Shown: positions 28,332 through 36,978, counted from the stretch's first letter. The stretch: 64,000 nt of DNA from Leucobacter chironomi DSM 19883 (GCF_000421845.1 NZ_ATXU01000002.1:62001-126000), one strand, 5' to 3'. A program made the numbers and translations. Notes: generated from the sequence alone by a model not told the origin.

Positions 28332-28410
28332 GGTGTGTCCCGTGAATCGTTGCCGTTGCCGTTGCGAACAGGCGCGCGCGGTAGGAGAGGATGTGCGAGA
28401 CGCACCCTAG
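28328..28410 (-). repeat. Dispersed palindromic element, copy 3, short and inverted (83 bp)
   Basis: CTAGGGTGTGTCCCGTGAAT at the left matches the right end of copies 1 and 2 in reverse complement. GATGTGCGAGACGCACCCTAG at the right matches their left end. The middle (about 80 bp) is missing and a GTTGCC hexamer is duplicated. The first TAG is the polA stop codon, as for the other two copies with their upstream genes. Confidence 0.85.
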
Positions 28411-28485
28411 CGTCGGATACGCGGTCGGAACCCCGGGCGCGGGCGTCGGATCGCGCCCGGGTCGCGCCGATCCGGGTCCGACTTC

Positions 28486-28532
28486 CGCGTGATTCTGCGA
28501 CTGGCCGAACGGTCGAGTCGCAGAATCACGCG
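28486..28532. repeat. Perfect 17-bp inverted repeat upstream of the Xre-type gene
   Basis: Arms 28486-28502 (CGCGTGATTCTGCGACT) and 28516-28532 are exact reverse complements around a 13-nt loop. It lies 43 nt before the start of the next gene and after repeat copy 3. It could be a terminator for polA or an operator for the regulator gene it precedes. Confidence 0.8.
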
Positions 28533-28574
28533 TTTCGGGGCGGGCTGCGCGCCCCCGCTGTTTGAATCGAGAAC

Positions 28575-29627
28575 ATGAACATGGACATCACCAAACACGA
28601 CTTCGGACGCTTCGTCACGGAGCGCCGCCGCGCCGCCGGCCTGACCCAGCGCCAGCTCGCCGAGCGGCTGCACGTGACCGAGTCGGCCGTCTCCAAGTGG
28701 GAGCGCGGCCTCTCCTATCCCGACATCACTCTGGTGCAGGCGATCGCCTCCGAACTCGGCGTCAGCGGCCAGGAACTGATCAGCGCGAGCGAAGACCACG
28801 AGGGCCGAGCCGACAAGCGCGACGCCCGCAGCTACCGGGGCTGGCGCAGCGCGATCCTCTGGACCACGCTGCTGACCTGGGCCGCCGCGATCCTCACCTG
28901 CTTCATCGTCAACCTGTCAGTGCAGCACACCCTGAGCTGGTTCTGGGTCGTGCTGCCGGCCGTCGGCCTCGCGTTCTCGCTCACCACGCTGCCGCTGCTG
29001 CCCGTGCCGCGGCCGGGCTGGCTGGCCCTCGCGAGCGCCACGGTCTGCCTGGTGGCACTGCTGCTCGTGGTCTGGCTGCAGTTCGCGGCGGGGCCGTGGC
29101 TCGTGATCGCGGTGTCGGGGGTGCTGTTCGGGCTGCTGCTCGTCTTCACGCCGATCTGGCTGACGCTGCTCGAACTGCCGGGCGGCCTCGGGCGGCATGT
29201 CACCCTGCTCACCCTCGTGATCTACACCGCGGCGCTCGTCGTGTTCCTGCTCATCGTGTTCGCCGCCCTCGGGCGACCCGAGCTCTGGGTGTGGCCGGCG
29301 CTGCCGATCGTCGCCATCGGCGCAGCGCCGATCTGGATCTCGATGCTCGCGATCCGCTATCTGCCGCTGCCCGGCCTCGCGGTCGCGGCCATCGTCACCG
29401 CCTTCATCGGCATCTGCGCGCCGGTGCTGAATCGTGCGATCGAGGCGGTGCTCGGCACCGGCGAGCCGTGGGTGCTCGACCTCTCGGTCTGGAGCACCGA
29501 GACGATGGATGCGAACATCCAGTTCCTGATCTTCGTCGCCTGCATGGTCGCGGCGCTGCTGCTCGGGCTGGGTGCGGTGGTGGGTGCGGTTTCGCGCCGG
29601 CGCGCGGGCCTCGCCGGCGACCGGTGA
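28575..29627 (+). CDS. Membrane-anchored Xre-family transcriptional regulator
   Basis: The 350-aa protein has an N-terminal Cro/C1-type HTH (about residues 8-62: FVTERRRAAGLTQRQLAERLHVTESAVSKWERGLSYPD) and then seven or so transmembrane helices from about residue 92 to 340. The DNA-binding part is therefore tethered to the membrane, as in a group of firmicute and actinobacterial regulators whose signals are mostly unknown. The loops are short and the tail RRRAGLAGDR is basic, so the C-terminus is probably cytoplasmic. An in-frame ATG at 28581 is an alternative start. The neighbours give no functional hint. Confidence 0.82.
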   Translation: MNMDITKHDFGRFVTERRRAAGLTQRQLAERLHVTESAVSKWERGLSYPDITLVQAIASELGVSGQELISASEDHEGRADKRDARSYRGWRSAILWTTLLTWAAAILTCFIVNLSVQHTLSWFWVVLPAVGLAFSLTTLPLLPVPRPGWLALASATVCLVALLLVVWLQFAAGPWLVIAVSGVLFGLLLVFTPIWLTLLELPGGLGRHVTLLTLVIYTAALVVFLLIVFAALGRPELWVWPALPIVAIGAAPIWISMLAIRYLPLPGLAVAAIVTAFIGICAPVLNRAIEAVLGTGEPWVLDLSVWSTETMDANIQFLIFVACMVAALLLGLGAVVGAVSRRRAGLAGDR

Positions 29628-29631
29628 GCAC

Positions 29632-29672
29632 TGCGCGCGACGCTCACCGGCATCCGGCGAGCGTCGCGCGCA
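29632..29672 (+). terminator. Hairpin after the Xre-type gene
   Basis: A perfect 14-bp stem pairs 29632-29645 (TGCGCGCGACGCTC) with 29659-29672 around a 13-nt loop that has its own CCGG/CCGG pair. It begins just after the TGA of the upstream gene and ends before the rpsA promoter. Confidence 0.65.
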
Positions 29673-29711
29673 AGCGCGGCCCGGTGCCGCGAAACGCGGG
29701 CGGCTCTCTAC

Positions 29712-29741
29712 TTGATCCCGGGCGTGTCCACGGGATAAGAT
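29712..29741 (+). promoter_or_regulatory. Sigma-70-type promoter for rpsA
   Basis: TTGATC (29712-29717), an 18-nt spacer and TAAGAT (29736-29741). Transcription would start near 29748 and leave a 5' leader of about 120 nt before ATG 29868. Confidence 0.6.
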
Positions 29742-29867
29742 CGATTGTCACAGTTCTGTGGCGACTCAACCATGTCCACATGCGTGAACGCCTCGCGGAT
29801 CATTCCGATCCGACCGGCCCCCGGTGCGCTCCCGCCTGATTCCATGTCCATTCTGGAGACCAATTTC

Positions 29868-31313
29868 ATGACGAACGCAACGACCGAGAGCAAGCAGGTC
29901 GCAGTTAACGACATCGGCTCAGCCGAAGACTTCCTTGCAGCGGTCGAATCGACCCTGAAGTTCTTCAACGACGGCGACCTCATCGAGGGCACCGTGGTGA
30001 AGATCGACCGCGACGAGGTGCTCCTCGACGTCGGTTACAAGACCGAGGGTGTCATCCCCTCGCGCGAGCTGTCCATCAAGCACGACGTGAACCCCGATGA
30101 GGTCGTTCAGGTCGGCGATCCCGTCGAGGCGCTCGTGCTCCAGAAGGAGGACAAGGAAGGTCGCCTCATCCTGTCCAAGAAGCGTGCTCAGTACGAGCGC
30201 GCCTGGGGCGATGTGGAGAAGATCAAGGAGAACGAGGGCGTTGTCACCGGCACCGTCATCGAGGTCGTCAAGGGCGGCCTGATCGTCGATATCGGGCTGC
30301 GCGGCTTCCTCCCCGCTTCGCTCATCGAGCTGCGCCGCGTGCGCGACCTGACCCCCTACCTGGGCCAGGAGATCGAGGCGAAGATCCTCGAGCTCGATAA
30401 GAACCGCAACAACGTGGTGCTGTCGCGTCGCGCCCTCCTCGAGGAGACGCAGTCGGCGACCCGCTCGTCGTTCCTCGCCGAGCTCAAGCCCGGCCAGGTG
30501 CGCAAGGGCGTCATCTCGTCGATCGTCAACTTCGGCGCGTTCGTCGATCTGGGCGGCGTGGACGGCCTTGTGCACGTCTCCGAGCTGTCCTGGAAGCACA
30601 TCGAGCACGCCTCCGACGTGGTCGAGGTCGGCCAGGAGGTCACCGTCGAGGTGCTCTCCGTCGAGCTGGATCGCGAGCGCGTCTCGCTGTCGCTCAAGGC
30701 GACCCAGGAAGACCCGTGGCAGGTCTTCGCCCGCACCCACGCGATCGGCCAGATCGCCCCGGGCGTCGTCACCAAGCTCGTTCCCTTCGGCGCCTTCGTG
30801 CGCGTCGCGGACGGCATCGAGGGCCTCGTGCACATCTCGGAGCTGTCGGGCCAGCACGTCGAGCTCGCCGAGCAGGTCGTCTCGGCCGGCCAGGAGGTCT
30901 TCGTCAAGATCATCGACATCGATCTCGAGCGTCGTCGCATCTCGCTCAGCCTCAAGCAGGCCAACGAGGGCGTCGATCCCGAGGGCACCGAGTTCGATCC
31001 GGCTCTGTACGGCATGACCACCGAGTACGACGAGAACGGCGAGTACAAGTACCCCGAGGGCTTCGATCCGGAGACCCAGGAGTGGAAGGAAGGCTTCGAG
31101 TCGCAGCGCGAGAAGTGGGAGCAGGAGTACGCTGCTGCCCAGGAGCGCTGGGAGGCTCACAAGAAGCAGGTCGCCGCTTCGCTCGTCGAGGCCGCCGCGG
31201 CTCCCGCCGCCGACTCCTCCGCTTCGAGCTTCTCGAGCGAGTCGTCGTCGACCGGTGCGCTCGCTGACGACGCGGCACTCGCCGCTCTGAAGGCGCAGCT
31301 CGAGGGCAACTGA
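29868..31313 (+). CDS. rpsA: 30S ribosomal protein S1
   Basis: S1 binds mRNA on the 30S subunit. The 481-aa protein has four S1/OB domains (about 33-105, 120-190, 207-280, 295-365), each opening with a G.V..I or equivalent strand and containing GFVD/GAFV-type motifs (for example GAFVDLGGVDGLVHVSELS and GAFVRVADGIEGLVHISELS). The acidic tail with QEWKEGFESQREKWEQEYAAAQERWEAHKKQ is typical of actinobacterial S1. I chose ATG 29868 (TNATTESKQVAVNDIGSAEDFLAAV) because it gives the family N-terminus and has GGAG 9 nt upstream; in-frame ATGs at 29844 and 29772 are weaker. Confidence 0.95.
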   Translation: MTNATTESKQVAVNDIGSAEDFLAAVESTLKFFNDGDLIEGTVVKIDRDEVLLDVGYKTEGVIPSRELSIKHDVNPDEVVQVGDPVEALVLQKEDKEGRLILSKKRAQYERAWGDVEKIKENEGVVTGTVIEVVKGGLIVDIGLRGFLPASLIELRRVRDLTPYLGQEIEAKILELDKNRNNVVLSRRALLEETQSATRSSFLAELKPGQVRKGVISSIVNFGAFVDLGGVDGLVHVSELSWKHIEHASDVVEVGQEVTVEVLSVELDRERVSLSLKATQEDPWQVFARTHAIGQIAPGVVTKLVPFGAFVRVADGIEGLVHISELSGQHVELAEQVVSAGQEVFVKIIDIDLERRRISLSLKQANEGVDPEGTEFDPALYGMTTEYDENGEYKYPEGFDPETQEWKEGFESQREKWEQEYAAAQERWEAHKKQVAASLVEAAAAPAADSSASSFSSESSSTGALADDAALAALKAQLEGN

Positions 31314-31351
31314 GACTCGCCCGCTGAGCCCTGCGCTCGGCGATGAGTTCA

Positions 31352-31388
31352 CGAAGGCCCGGTCCCCGTTCAGGGGGCCGGGCCTTCG
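31352..31388 (+). terminator. Hairpin terminator after rpsA
   Basis: CGAAGGCCCGG (31352-31362) pairs with CCGGGCCTTCG (31378-31388), with extra C/G pairing toward the loop. It lies 38 nt after the rpsA stop and could also end the convergent DUF4126 transcript. Downstream GTATCCGCGCTCGG is repeated twice in direct order. Confidence 0.75.
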
Positions 31389-31435
31389 GCGTATCCGCGC
31401 TCGGGGTATCCGCGCTCGGCGAGCGGGCGCGGGGG

Positions 31436-32071
31436 TCAGGGCGTGCCGGGCACCGCACCGCCGGAGGCGTCGGAGGCGCCGGCGAGCTGCTCGCGCCGCC
31501 GCTGCCGCACTCGCCGCAGCCGCCGCACGAGCGCGACGATCACGACGAGCAGCAGCGCGAGCGCGAGCAGCGGCACGATGACCGCGAGGAGCGTGAGCAG
31601 CACCGCGCCGACGTCCTCGAGGAAGCTCGTCACCGCGGCGCCCGCGCCGGCCGTCAGCGCATTGATGACTGGGCGCGCGATCGCTTTCAGCAGGTGCGGC
31701 ACGAGGGCGATGACGACGCCCAGCACGAACGGCCAGAACGCTGCGGAGGAGACGAACGCGGCGGGGTCGGTGACGGCGACGGTCTGGCTCGACGCGCCGG
31801 CGCTGAAGACCATGCCGCCCGAGGCCGGGCGCACCACCGTCTGCAGCACGTCGTTGGCGGTGTCGAGCACCGGGAACTTGTCGACAAGCACCTCCACGAC
31901 GAGCAGTACTCCGAGGATGCCGAGACTCCACTCGTTCTCGAGCCATGCCCACGCCGAGGGCAGCTGCACGATCTCGGTGAAGCGGGAGAGCAGGCCGAGC
32001 CCGAGCAGCGGGATATAGGCGTTGAGCCCCGCCGATGCGGCCAGGGTGATCCCGGTGACGACTTCGAGCAT
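31436..32071 (-). CDS. DUF4126-type membrane protein
   Basis: This 211-aa membrane protein has about five hydrophobic segments. The N-terminal LEVVTGITLAASAGLNAYIPLLGLGLL is characteristic of DUF4126, whose biochemical role is unknown. A middle segment DVLQTVVRPASGGMVFSAGA lies between helices. The C-terminus is Arg-rich (RRLRRVRQRRREQ) and probably cytoplasmic. I use the ATG at 32069-32071 rather than a start 48 nt upstream, because the extra residues (PGYRQPHGGRGYAGG) are not family-like and would reach into the promoter of coaE. It is divergent from coaE by 50 nt. Confidence 0.82.
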   Translation of the reverse strand: MLEVVTGITLAASAGLNAYIPLLGLGLLSRFTEIVQLPSAWAWLENEWSLGILGVLLVVEVLVDKFPVLDTANDVLQTVVRPASGGMVFSAGASSQTVAVTDPAAFVSSAAFWPFVLGVVIALVPHLLKAIARPVINALTAGAGAAVTSFLEDVGAVLLTLLAVIVPLLALALLLVVIVALVRRLRRVRQRRREQLAGASDASGGAVPGTP

Positions 32072-32121
32072 GCCGCCAGCATAGCCGCGCCCGCCGTGCG
32101 GCTGCCGGTATCCTGGCACCC

Positions 32122-32727
32122 ATGACAGTGATCGCGCTCACAGGGGGCATCGCCTCGGGCAAGTCGACGATCGGCCGGCGTCTCGCCGAGCTGGGGGCGG
32201 TGCGGATCGACGCCGACCAGCTCGCCCGGGAGGCCGTCGAACCCGGGTCGCCCGGCCTCGCCCGCGTGGTGGAGCGCTTCGGCGGCGACCTGATCGGGGC
32301 GAACGGCGAGCTGGATCGGGCGGCGCTCGGCGCCGTCGTGTTCGGCGATCCCGCGGCGCTCGCCGAGCTCAACGCGATCGTGCATCCCGAGGTGCGCCGG
32401 ATCGCCGCGGAGCGGATCGCGGCGGCCGAGGCGGCGGACCCCGACGCCGTCGTGGTCTACGAGATCCCGTTGCTCGTGGAGACGGACGCGGCCAGAGACG
32501 GCGACTGGGATCTCGTGCTCGTCGCCGACGCGCCCGCGGAGCAGCGGATCGCGCGCCTCATCGAGCTGCGCGGGATGGATGATGCTGCGGCGCGCGCCCG
32601 CATCTCCCATCAGGCGGGCGACGCGGAGCGCCTCGCCGTGGCCGATCGTGTCATCGACACCTCGCGCAGCGAGGCGGAGACCATCGCGCAGGTGGACGCG
32701 CTCTGGGCGGAGCTGCGCGCGCGATGA
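32122..32727 (+). CDS. coaE: Dephospho-CoA kinase
   Basis: CoaE phosphorylates the ribose 3'-OH of dephospho-CoA, the last step of CoA synthesis. The 201-aa protein starts with Walker A LTGGIASGKSTIGRRL. It has IDADQLAREAVEPGSPGL, the lid region HPEVRRIAAERIA and YEIPLLVETDA. There is no fused UPF0157 (GrpB-like) domain, unlike mycobacterial CoaE. TATCCT (32109-32114) lies 7 nt upstream of the ATG. The gene is convergent with the VKOR gene, 21 nt apart. Confidence 0.95.
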   Translation: MTVIALTGGIASGKSTIGRRLAELGAVRIDADQLAREAVEPGSPGLARVVERFGGDLIGANGELDRAALGAVVFGDPAALAELNAIVHPEVRRIAAERIAAAEAADPDAVVVYEIPLLVETDAARDGDWDLVLVADAPAEQRIARLIELRGMDDAAARARISHQAGDAERLAVADRVIDTSRSEAETIAQVDALWAELRAR

Positions 32728-32748
32728 GGGCGGCCCATCGCCGGCGGG

Positions 32749-33357
32749 TCAGGCCCGGGCGAACTCCGAGAGCCAGTCGAGTCGCATCTGCGCGATGAAG
32801 GCGAACACCACGTAGCAGAGCAGTACGATCACCCAGGTCCACGAGTAGAGCCGCGAGAAGAGGCGCTGCGCGCCGGCGCCGAGCGGCACGTCGCCCACCG
32901 CGTAGGGGCGGAACGCGGTGATCCACCAGAGCGGGATCGTCACCGACCACACCACCATGCACCACGGGCAGAGGGTGCCCAGCACGAACACGCTCTGCGA
33001 GAACAACCAGCACACGAAGACGAAAGCTCCGAGCAGGCCGAGCTGGTACAGCCGCCAGAACCAGGCTGAGAAGCGGGCGCCCGCGAGCAGGGCGACGCCC
33101 ACCGCGATCGGGGCGATGAACGCCGAGACACCGATGATCGTGTTGCTGAACCCGAACAGCGACCCCTGCCACGAGCCCATGTTGGGGCCGCAGGTGACGA
33201 GCACGCTGACGGTGCAGTTGGGTACGTAGTCGGGATTCGCGAGCGTCTTCATGTACTCGGTGAGCAGTTCGAAGGAGGCGAACCAGCCGATCGCCCCGGC
33301 GATGATCGAGAAGACGGCGAAGGCGACGGGGCGCGTGGCTCTGGGCTCGTGGCTCAT
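32749..33357 (-). CDS. Vitamin K epoxide reductase family protein (disulfide-forming)
   Basis: This 202-aa protein has about five transmembrane helices. The redox pair is C130-P-W-C133 (TLCPWCMVV) and the loop Cys pair is C48/C56 (CTVSVLVTC). In actinobacteria VKOR homologues reoxidise DsbA-like proteins for disulfide formation in exported proteins and pass electrons to menaquinone. No DsbA-like gene is adjacent. TAGGAT lies exactly 6 nt before the ATG on the minus strand, so the transcript is probably leaderless. It is divergent from rne/rng. Confidence 0.9.
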   Translation of the reverse strand: MSHEPRATRPVAFAVFSIIAGAIGWFASFELLTEYMKTLANPDYVPNCTVSVLVTCGPNMGSWQGSLFGFSNTIIGVSAFIAPIAVGVALLAGARFSAWFWRLYQLGLLGAFVFVCWLFSQSVFVLGTLCPWCMVVWSVTIPLWWITAFRPYAVGDVPLGAGAQRLFSRLYSWTWVIVLLCYVVFAFIAQMRLDWLSEFARA

Positions 33358-33363
33358 GGGCCG

Positions 33364-33369
33364 ATCCTA
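33364..33369 (-). promoter_or_regulatory. -10 hexamer TAGGAT (minus), 6 nt before the VKOR gene
   Basis: On the minus strand TAGGAT is followed by CGGCCC and ATG, with no Shine-Dalgarno. It fits a leaderless start. Confidence 0.5.
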
Positions 33370-33629
33370 TCCCTCGCATCCTGCGAAGACGCGGGTCGCG
33401 CGGCGAACCGCCAGTCTCGCCGACTCCGTGACATAATGGAGTGCGGTGCGAGACGCTGAGAAGGCGGATCGCACGCACAGTCTTTTGACGGCCGAGAGGC
33501 GGTCACCGGTCGAAGACCGACCGAGCGCGAGTGCGCGGCATTCGCGGAGAACAGGATTTGCGGATCACACCGCACGAATAGGGTTTCCGGCGAGAGCGAG
33601 ATGCTCCCCGGGTAGAGGAGACACCAGGA

Positions 33630-36074
33630 ATGGTGAACAGCACAACAGAAGACCACCGCGACGAGCCCGTGGGCGATCAGCCCGTGCAGTTCGGGGACGC
33701 GACCCCGCAGGGCGAGGAGGCCACCGCGGCCGAAGCGCCCGAGACTCAGGTCGAGGCGACCGAGGGCGGCCCCGACGCCGCCGAGCCCGAGGCGCCGCAG
33801 GCCGAGGCGCCGAAGCTGCTGCTGCCGCTGGCCGACATGACTCCCGAGGAGCGCTTCCGCGCGACCACCCGGCTCATCTTCCTGGCGCCCGACGTGCCGC
33901 CGGTGCAGCCGCGCCCCCGCCGCCTCGAGTGGCGTCAGAGCGAGTCGTTCCAGCGTCACGAGGAACCGCGTCAGGGCGAGCTGAGCCAGCTCGACGATCT
34001 GCTCGATCAGCAGTTCCAGCGCGACGATGAGCCGTCGGACCGCGAGAGCGGCTCCGGCTCGCGCCGCACGCGCCGCCGCTCGGGCGGGTCGGAGTCGGAG
34101 CGATCCGATGAAGAGCCGCGCCGCCGCGAGCGCCAGGCCCCGGTGATCACGGAACCGCAGAAGGTCAAGGGATCCACCCGCCTGGAGGCGAAGAAGCAGC
34201 GCCGCCGCGACGGTCGCGACGCCGGTCGCCGCCGCATGGTCATCACCGAGTCGGAGTTCCTCGCGCGCCGTGAGGCTGTGGATCGCGAGATGATCGTGCG
34301 CACCACCGCGGACCGCGTGCAGATCGGCGTGCTCGAGGACAAGGTGCTCGTGGAGCACTACGTGGCCCGTTCGAGCGAGTCCTCGCTGATCGGCAACGTC
34401 TACCTCGGCCGCGTGCAGAACGTGCTCCCGAGCATGGAGGCGGCGTTCGTCGACATCGGTCGCGGCCGCAACGCGGTGCTCTACTCGGGCGAGGTCGACT
34501 GGTCGGAGTTCGAGGGCGGCAACACGGCCCGCCGCATCGAGAACGCTCTGAAGCCGGGCGACCAGGTGCTCGTGCAGGTTACGAAGGATCCGGTTGGCCA
34601 CAAGGGCGCGCGTCTCACGAGCCAGATCTCGCTGCCGGGCCGCTTCCTCGTGTACGTGCCGGGCGGCGCCATGAACGGGATCTCCCGCAAGCTCCCCGAC
34701 ACCGAGCGCGCGCGCCTCAAGAAGATCCTCAAGGAGGTGCTGCCGAGCGGCGCGGGCGTGATCGTGCGCACCGCCGCCGAAGGCGCCAGCGAGGATCAGC
34801 TCACCCACGATGTGCAGCGGCTCACCCGTCAGTGGGAGTCGATCCAGAAGCGCGTCGAGAAGGGCGGCGGCCCGGTGCTGCTGCACTCGGAGCCCGACAT
34901 GCTCATCAAGATCGTGCGCGACGTCTTCAACGAGGACTTCCACCGCATGCGGATCTCCGGTGGCGACACCTACGACACGATCGAGAACTACCTGTCACAG
35001 GTGGCGCCGGATCTGCTGCAGCGCGTCGAGCGCTACGACAGCGAACGCGACATCTTCGACGAGTACCGCGTGACCGAGCAGATCGCGAAGGCCCTCGACC
35101 GCAAGGTGTGGCTGCCCTCGGGCGGATCGCTCGTCATCGACCGCACCGAGGCGATGACCGTGGTCGACGTGAACACCGGCAAGTTCGTCGGCTCGGGCGG
35201 CAACCTCGAAGAGACCGTCACGAAGAACAACCTCGAGGCCGCAGAGGAGATCGTGCGCCAGCTGCGGCTGCGCGACATCGGCGGCATCATCGTGATCGAC
35301 TTCATCGACATGGTGCTCGAATCGAACCGCGATCTCGTGCTGCGCCGCCTGGTCGAGTGCCTGAGCCGCGATCGCACGAAGCATCAGGTCGCTGAGGTCA
35401 CCTCGCTCGGTCTCGTGCAGATGACGCGCAAGAAGCTCGGCCTCGGCCTGCTGGAGTCGTTCAGCGAGCCCTGCGACGTCTGCGCCGGGCGCGGTGTCAT
35501 CGTGCACCACGAGCCGGTCGCCAAGCACCGCAGCGAGGGCCCGTCGCGCAGTTCCAAGCGGAGCAAGGGCGGACAGGCCCAGCAGCACCAGCACGAGGCC
35601 AAGAACCAGAGCCAGACCCACGCCATCACCGACGGCGCGAAGAACATGCTCGCGCAGGTGGCGGCCTCCACGCTGCAGGCCTCCAAGCCGGGGGAGCGCC
35701 CCGAGGGCGAGACGCCCGCGGTGCCGGATTCGGCGGCACCTGCTGCGGCATCCGCACCGCGCGCGAACCCCGAGGCGAAGGTGAGCGGCCGGGTCACGTC
35801 GCGCCCCGCGCGCGAGACGGCCGCGCCCCGCGGCCGGACCGCGCCCGAGGCGCCCGCGAGCGGCGCACTGCTCGACTCGGTGCTCGATGCGCTTCCCGAC
35901 GCGCCCAGCGCCGGCACGGGGCGCGCGCGCAACCGGCGCGTCTCGACCGCGCCGATGACGGGCGGCGCCGAGCGGCCCGCCGTCACGCCGAGCGACGACG
36001 CGAAGTCGGCTCAGCAGGCGCTCGCGGAGGCGCTCGACGCGACGGCCCGCCGAAAGGACGCGGGCCGGGAGTGA
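33630..36074 (+). CDS. rne: Ribonuclease E/G family endoribonuclease
   Basis: This 814-aa protein is the main mRNA-decay and rRNA-processing endonuclease of actinobacteria. A disordered acidic then Arg-rich N-terminal extension (about 1-215) precedes the catalytic half. The S1-like part is near GNVYLGRVQNVLPSMEAAFVDIG. The Mg-binding Asp residues are in MTVVDVNTGKFVG and IIVIDFIDM. The Zn-link Cys pair is in CDVCAGRG. The C-terminal 200 residues are disordered (QQHQHEAKNQ..., RAR/Pro/Ala rich). The N-terminal and C-terminal extensions around a central catalytic core match mycobacterial RNase E. The 272-nt upstream region (33358-33629) may be a regulatory 5' leader; CATAAT at 33432-33437 is a possible -10. 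Confidence 0.93.
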   Translation: MVNSTTEDHRDEPVGDQPVQFGDATPQGEEATAAEAPETQVEATEGGPDAAEPEAPQAEAPKLLLPLADMTPEERFRATTRLIFLAPDVPPVQPRPRRLEWRQSESFQRHEEPRQGELSQLDDLLDQQFQRDDEPSDRESGSGSRRTRRRSGGSESERSDEEPRRRERQAPVITEPQKVKGSTRLEAKKQRRRDGRDAGRRRMVITESEFLARREAVDREMIVRTTADRVQIGVLEDKVLVEHYVARSSESSLIGNVYLGRVQNVLPSMEAAFVDIGRGRNAVLYSGEVDWSEFEGGNTARRIENALKPGDQVLVQVTKDPVGHKGARLTSQISLPGRFLVYVPGGAMNGISRKLPDTERARLKKILKEVLPSGAGVIVRTAAEGASEDQLTHDVQRLTRQWESIQKRVEKGGGPVLLHSEPDMLIKIVRDVFNEDFHRMRISGGDTYDTIENYLSQVAPDLLQRVERYDSERDIFDEYRVTEQIAKALDRKVWLPSGGSLVIDRTEAMTVVDVNTGKFVGSGGNLEETVTKNNLEAAEEIVRQLRLRDIGGIIVIDFIDMVLESNRDLVLRRLVECLSRDRTKHQVAEVTSLGLVQMTRKKLGLGLLESFSEPCDVCAGRGVIVHHEPVAKHRSEGPSRSSKRSKGGQAQQHQHEAKNQSQTHAITDGAKNMLAQVAASTLQASKPGERPEGETPAVPDSAAPAAASAPRANPEAKVSGRVTSRPARETAAPRGRTAPEAPASGALLDSVLDALPDAPSAGTGRARNRRVSTAPMTGGAERPAVTPSDDAKSAQQALAEALDATARRKDAGRE

Positions 36075-36091
36075 CACGCGGGGCGGCCTAT

Positions 36092-36121
36092 TTGACCGCC
36101 TTCAGTGATCTACGGTATTAT
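36092..36121 (+). promoter_or_regulatory. Sigma-70-type promoter for rplU-rpmA
   Basis: TTGACC (36092-36097), an 18-nt spacer and TATTAT (36116-36121). This is the best promoter match I see in the window. Transcription from near 36128 leaves a leader of about 95 nt rich in short complementary segments (for example ACTTCGAAGT), which may be an L21 autoregulatory leader. Confidence 0.65.
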
Positions 36122-36221
36122 TGAGCGTTGGTGTCACCCGATAGGCGACGGCACCTCAGACTTCGAAGTCGGCACGGCCGCGCTTCGACACGGAAGAAGA
36201 TCCTCAAGAAAAGGGTGACAA

Positions 36222-36530
36222 GTGGTTTACGCAGTAGTGCGCACAAGCGGCCGTCAGGAGAAGGTCGAGGTTGGCTCGATCATCACCGTCAATCGTGTGG
36301 CGGGCGACGCCAAGGGCAAGCTCCAGCTTCCCGCGGTGCTTCTCGTTGACGGCGACAAGGTGACGACCGACGCCGCGGCTCTCGCCAAGGTGAAGGTGAC
36401 CGCCGAGGTGCTCAACGACCTCCGTGGTCCGAAGATCGTCATCCAGCGTTACAAGAACAAGACCGGTTACAAGAGCCGCCAGGGTCACCGTCAGGATCTG
36501 ACCCGCATCAAGGTCACCGGCATCAAGTAA
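36222..36530 (+). CDS. rplU: 50S ribosomal protein L21
   Basis: L21 is a large-subunit protein that binds 23S rRNA. The 102-aa protein reads [20 protein letters not shown] at the N-terminus and [31 protein letters not shown] at the C-terminus, the family signature. The start is GTG 36222, with AAGGGTG upstream. It forms an operon with rpmA, 32 nt away. Confidence 0.97.
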   Translation: MVYAVVRTSGRQEKVEVGSIITVNRVAGDAKGKLQLPAVLLVDGDKVTTDAAALAKVKVTAEVLNDLRGPKIVIQRYKNKTGYKSRQGHRQDLTRIKVTGIK

Positions 36531-36562
36531 TCGCCTCGGCATCACTGAAGGAGTAGAGACTC

Positions 36563-36817
36563 ATGGCACATAAGAAGGGCGCAAGCTCGACCCGCAACGG
36601 TCGCGACTCGAACCCCCAGTACCTCGGCGTGAAGCGCTTCGGCGGCCAGCAGGTCGGCGCGGGCGAGATCATCGTCCGCCAGCGCGGCACCAAGTTCCAC
36701 CCGGGCGCGAACGTCGGTCGCGGTGGCGACGACACGCTGTTCGCACTTGCGGCCGGCGAGGTCGAGTTCGGTGTGAAGGGCGGCCGCAAGGTCGTCAACA
36801 TCGTGGCTGCTGCCTAA
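36563..36817 (+). CDS. rpmA: 50S ribosomal protein L27
   Basis: L27 lies near the peptidyl-transferase centre. The 84-aa protein begins [30 protein letters not shown], so it has the conserved N-terminal tail directly after Met and no cleaved extension. AAGGAG at 36548-36553 precedes the ATG. It is co-transcribed with rplU and followed by a terminator. Confidence 0.97.
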   Translation: MAHKKGASSTRNGRDSNPQYLGVKRFGGQQVGAGEIIVRQRGTKFHPGANVGRGGDDTLFALAAGEVEFGVKGGRKVVNIVAAA

Positions 36818-36831
36818 CCACAGGCATTCGA

Positions 36832-36873
36832 CGGCGAGTCGGCCCCTCGATCAGCTCGGGGACCGGCTCGCCG
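36832..36873 (+). terminator. Terminator after rplU-rpmA
   Basis: CGGCGAGTCGGCCCC (36832-36846) pairs with GGGGACCGGCTCGCCG (36858-36873) with a few wobble pairs and is followed by TTT. It separates rpmA from obg. Confidence 0.75.
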
Positions 36874-36978
36874 TTTGCCGTATTCAGAGACAGTCATCAT
36901 CCCGTAAGCCGAGAACGGCAGGGCCGGGATGAGGCCCTGCGATTCGAAGCGGGGAGACGCAGAGCGGGAGACGCAGTA

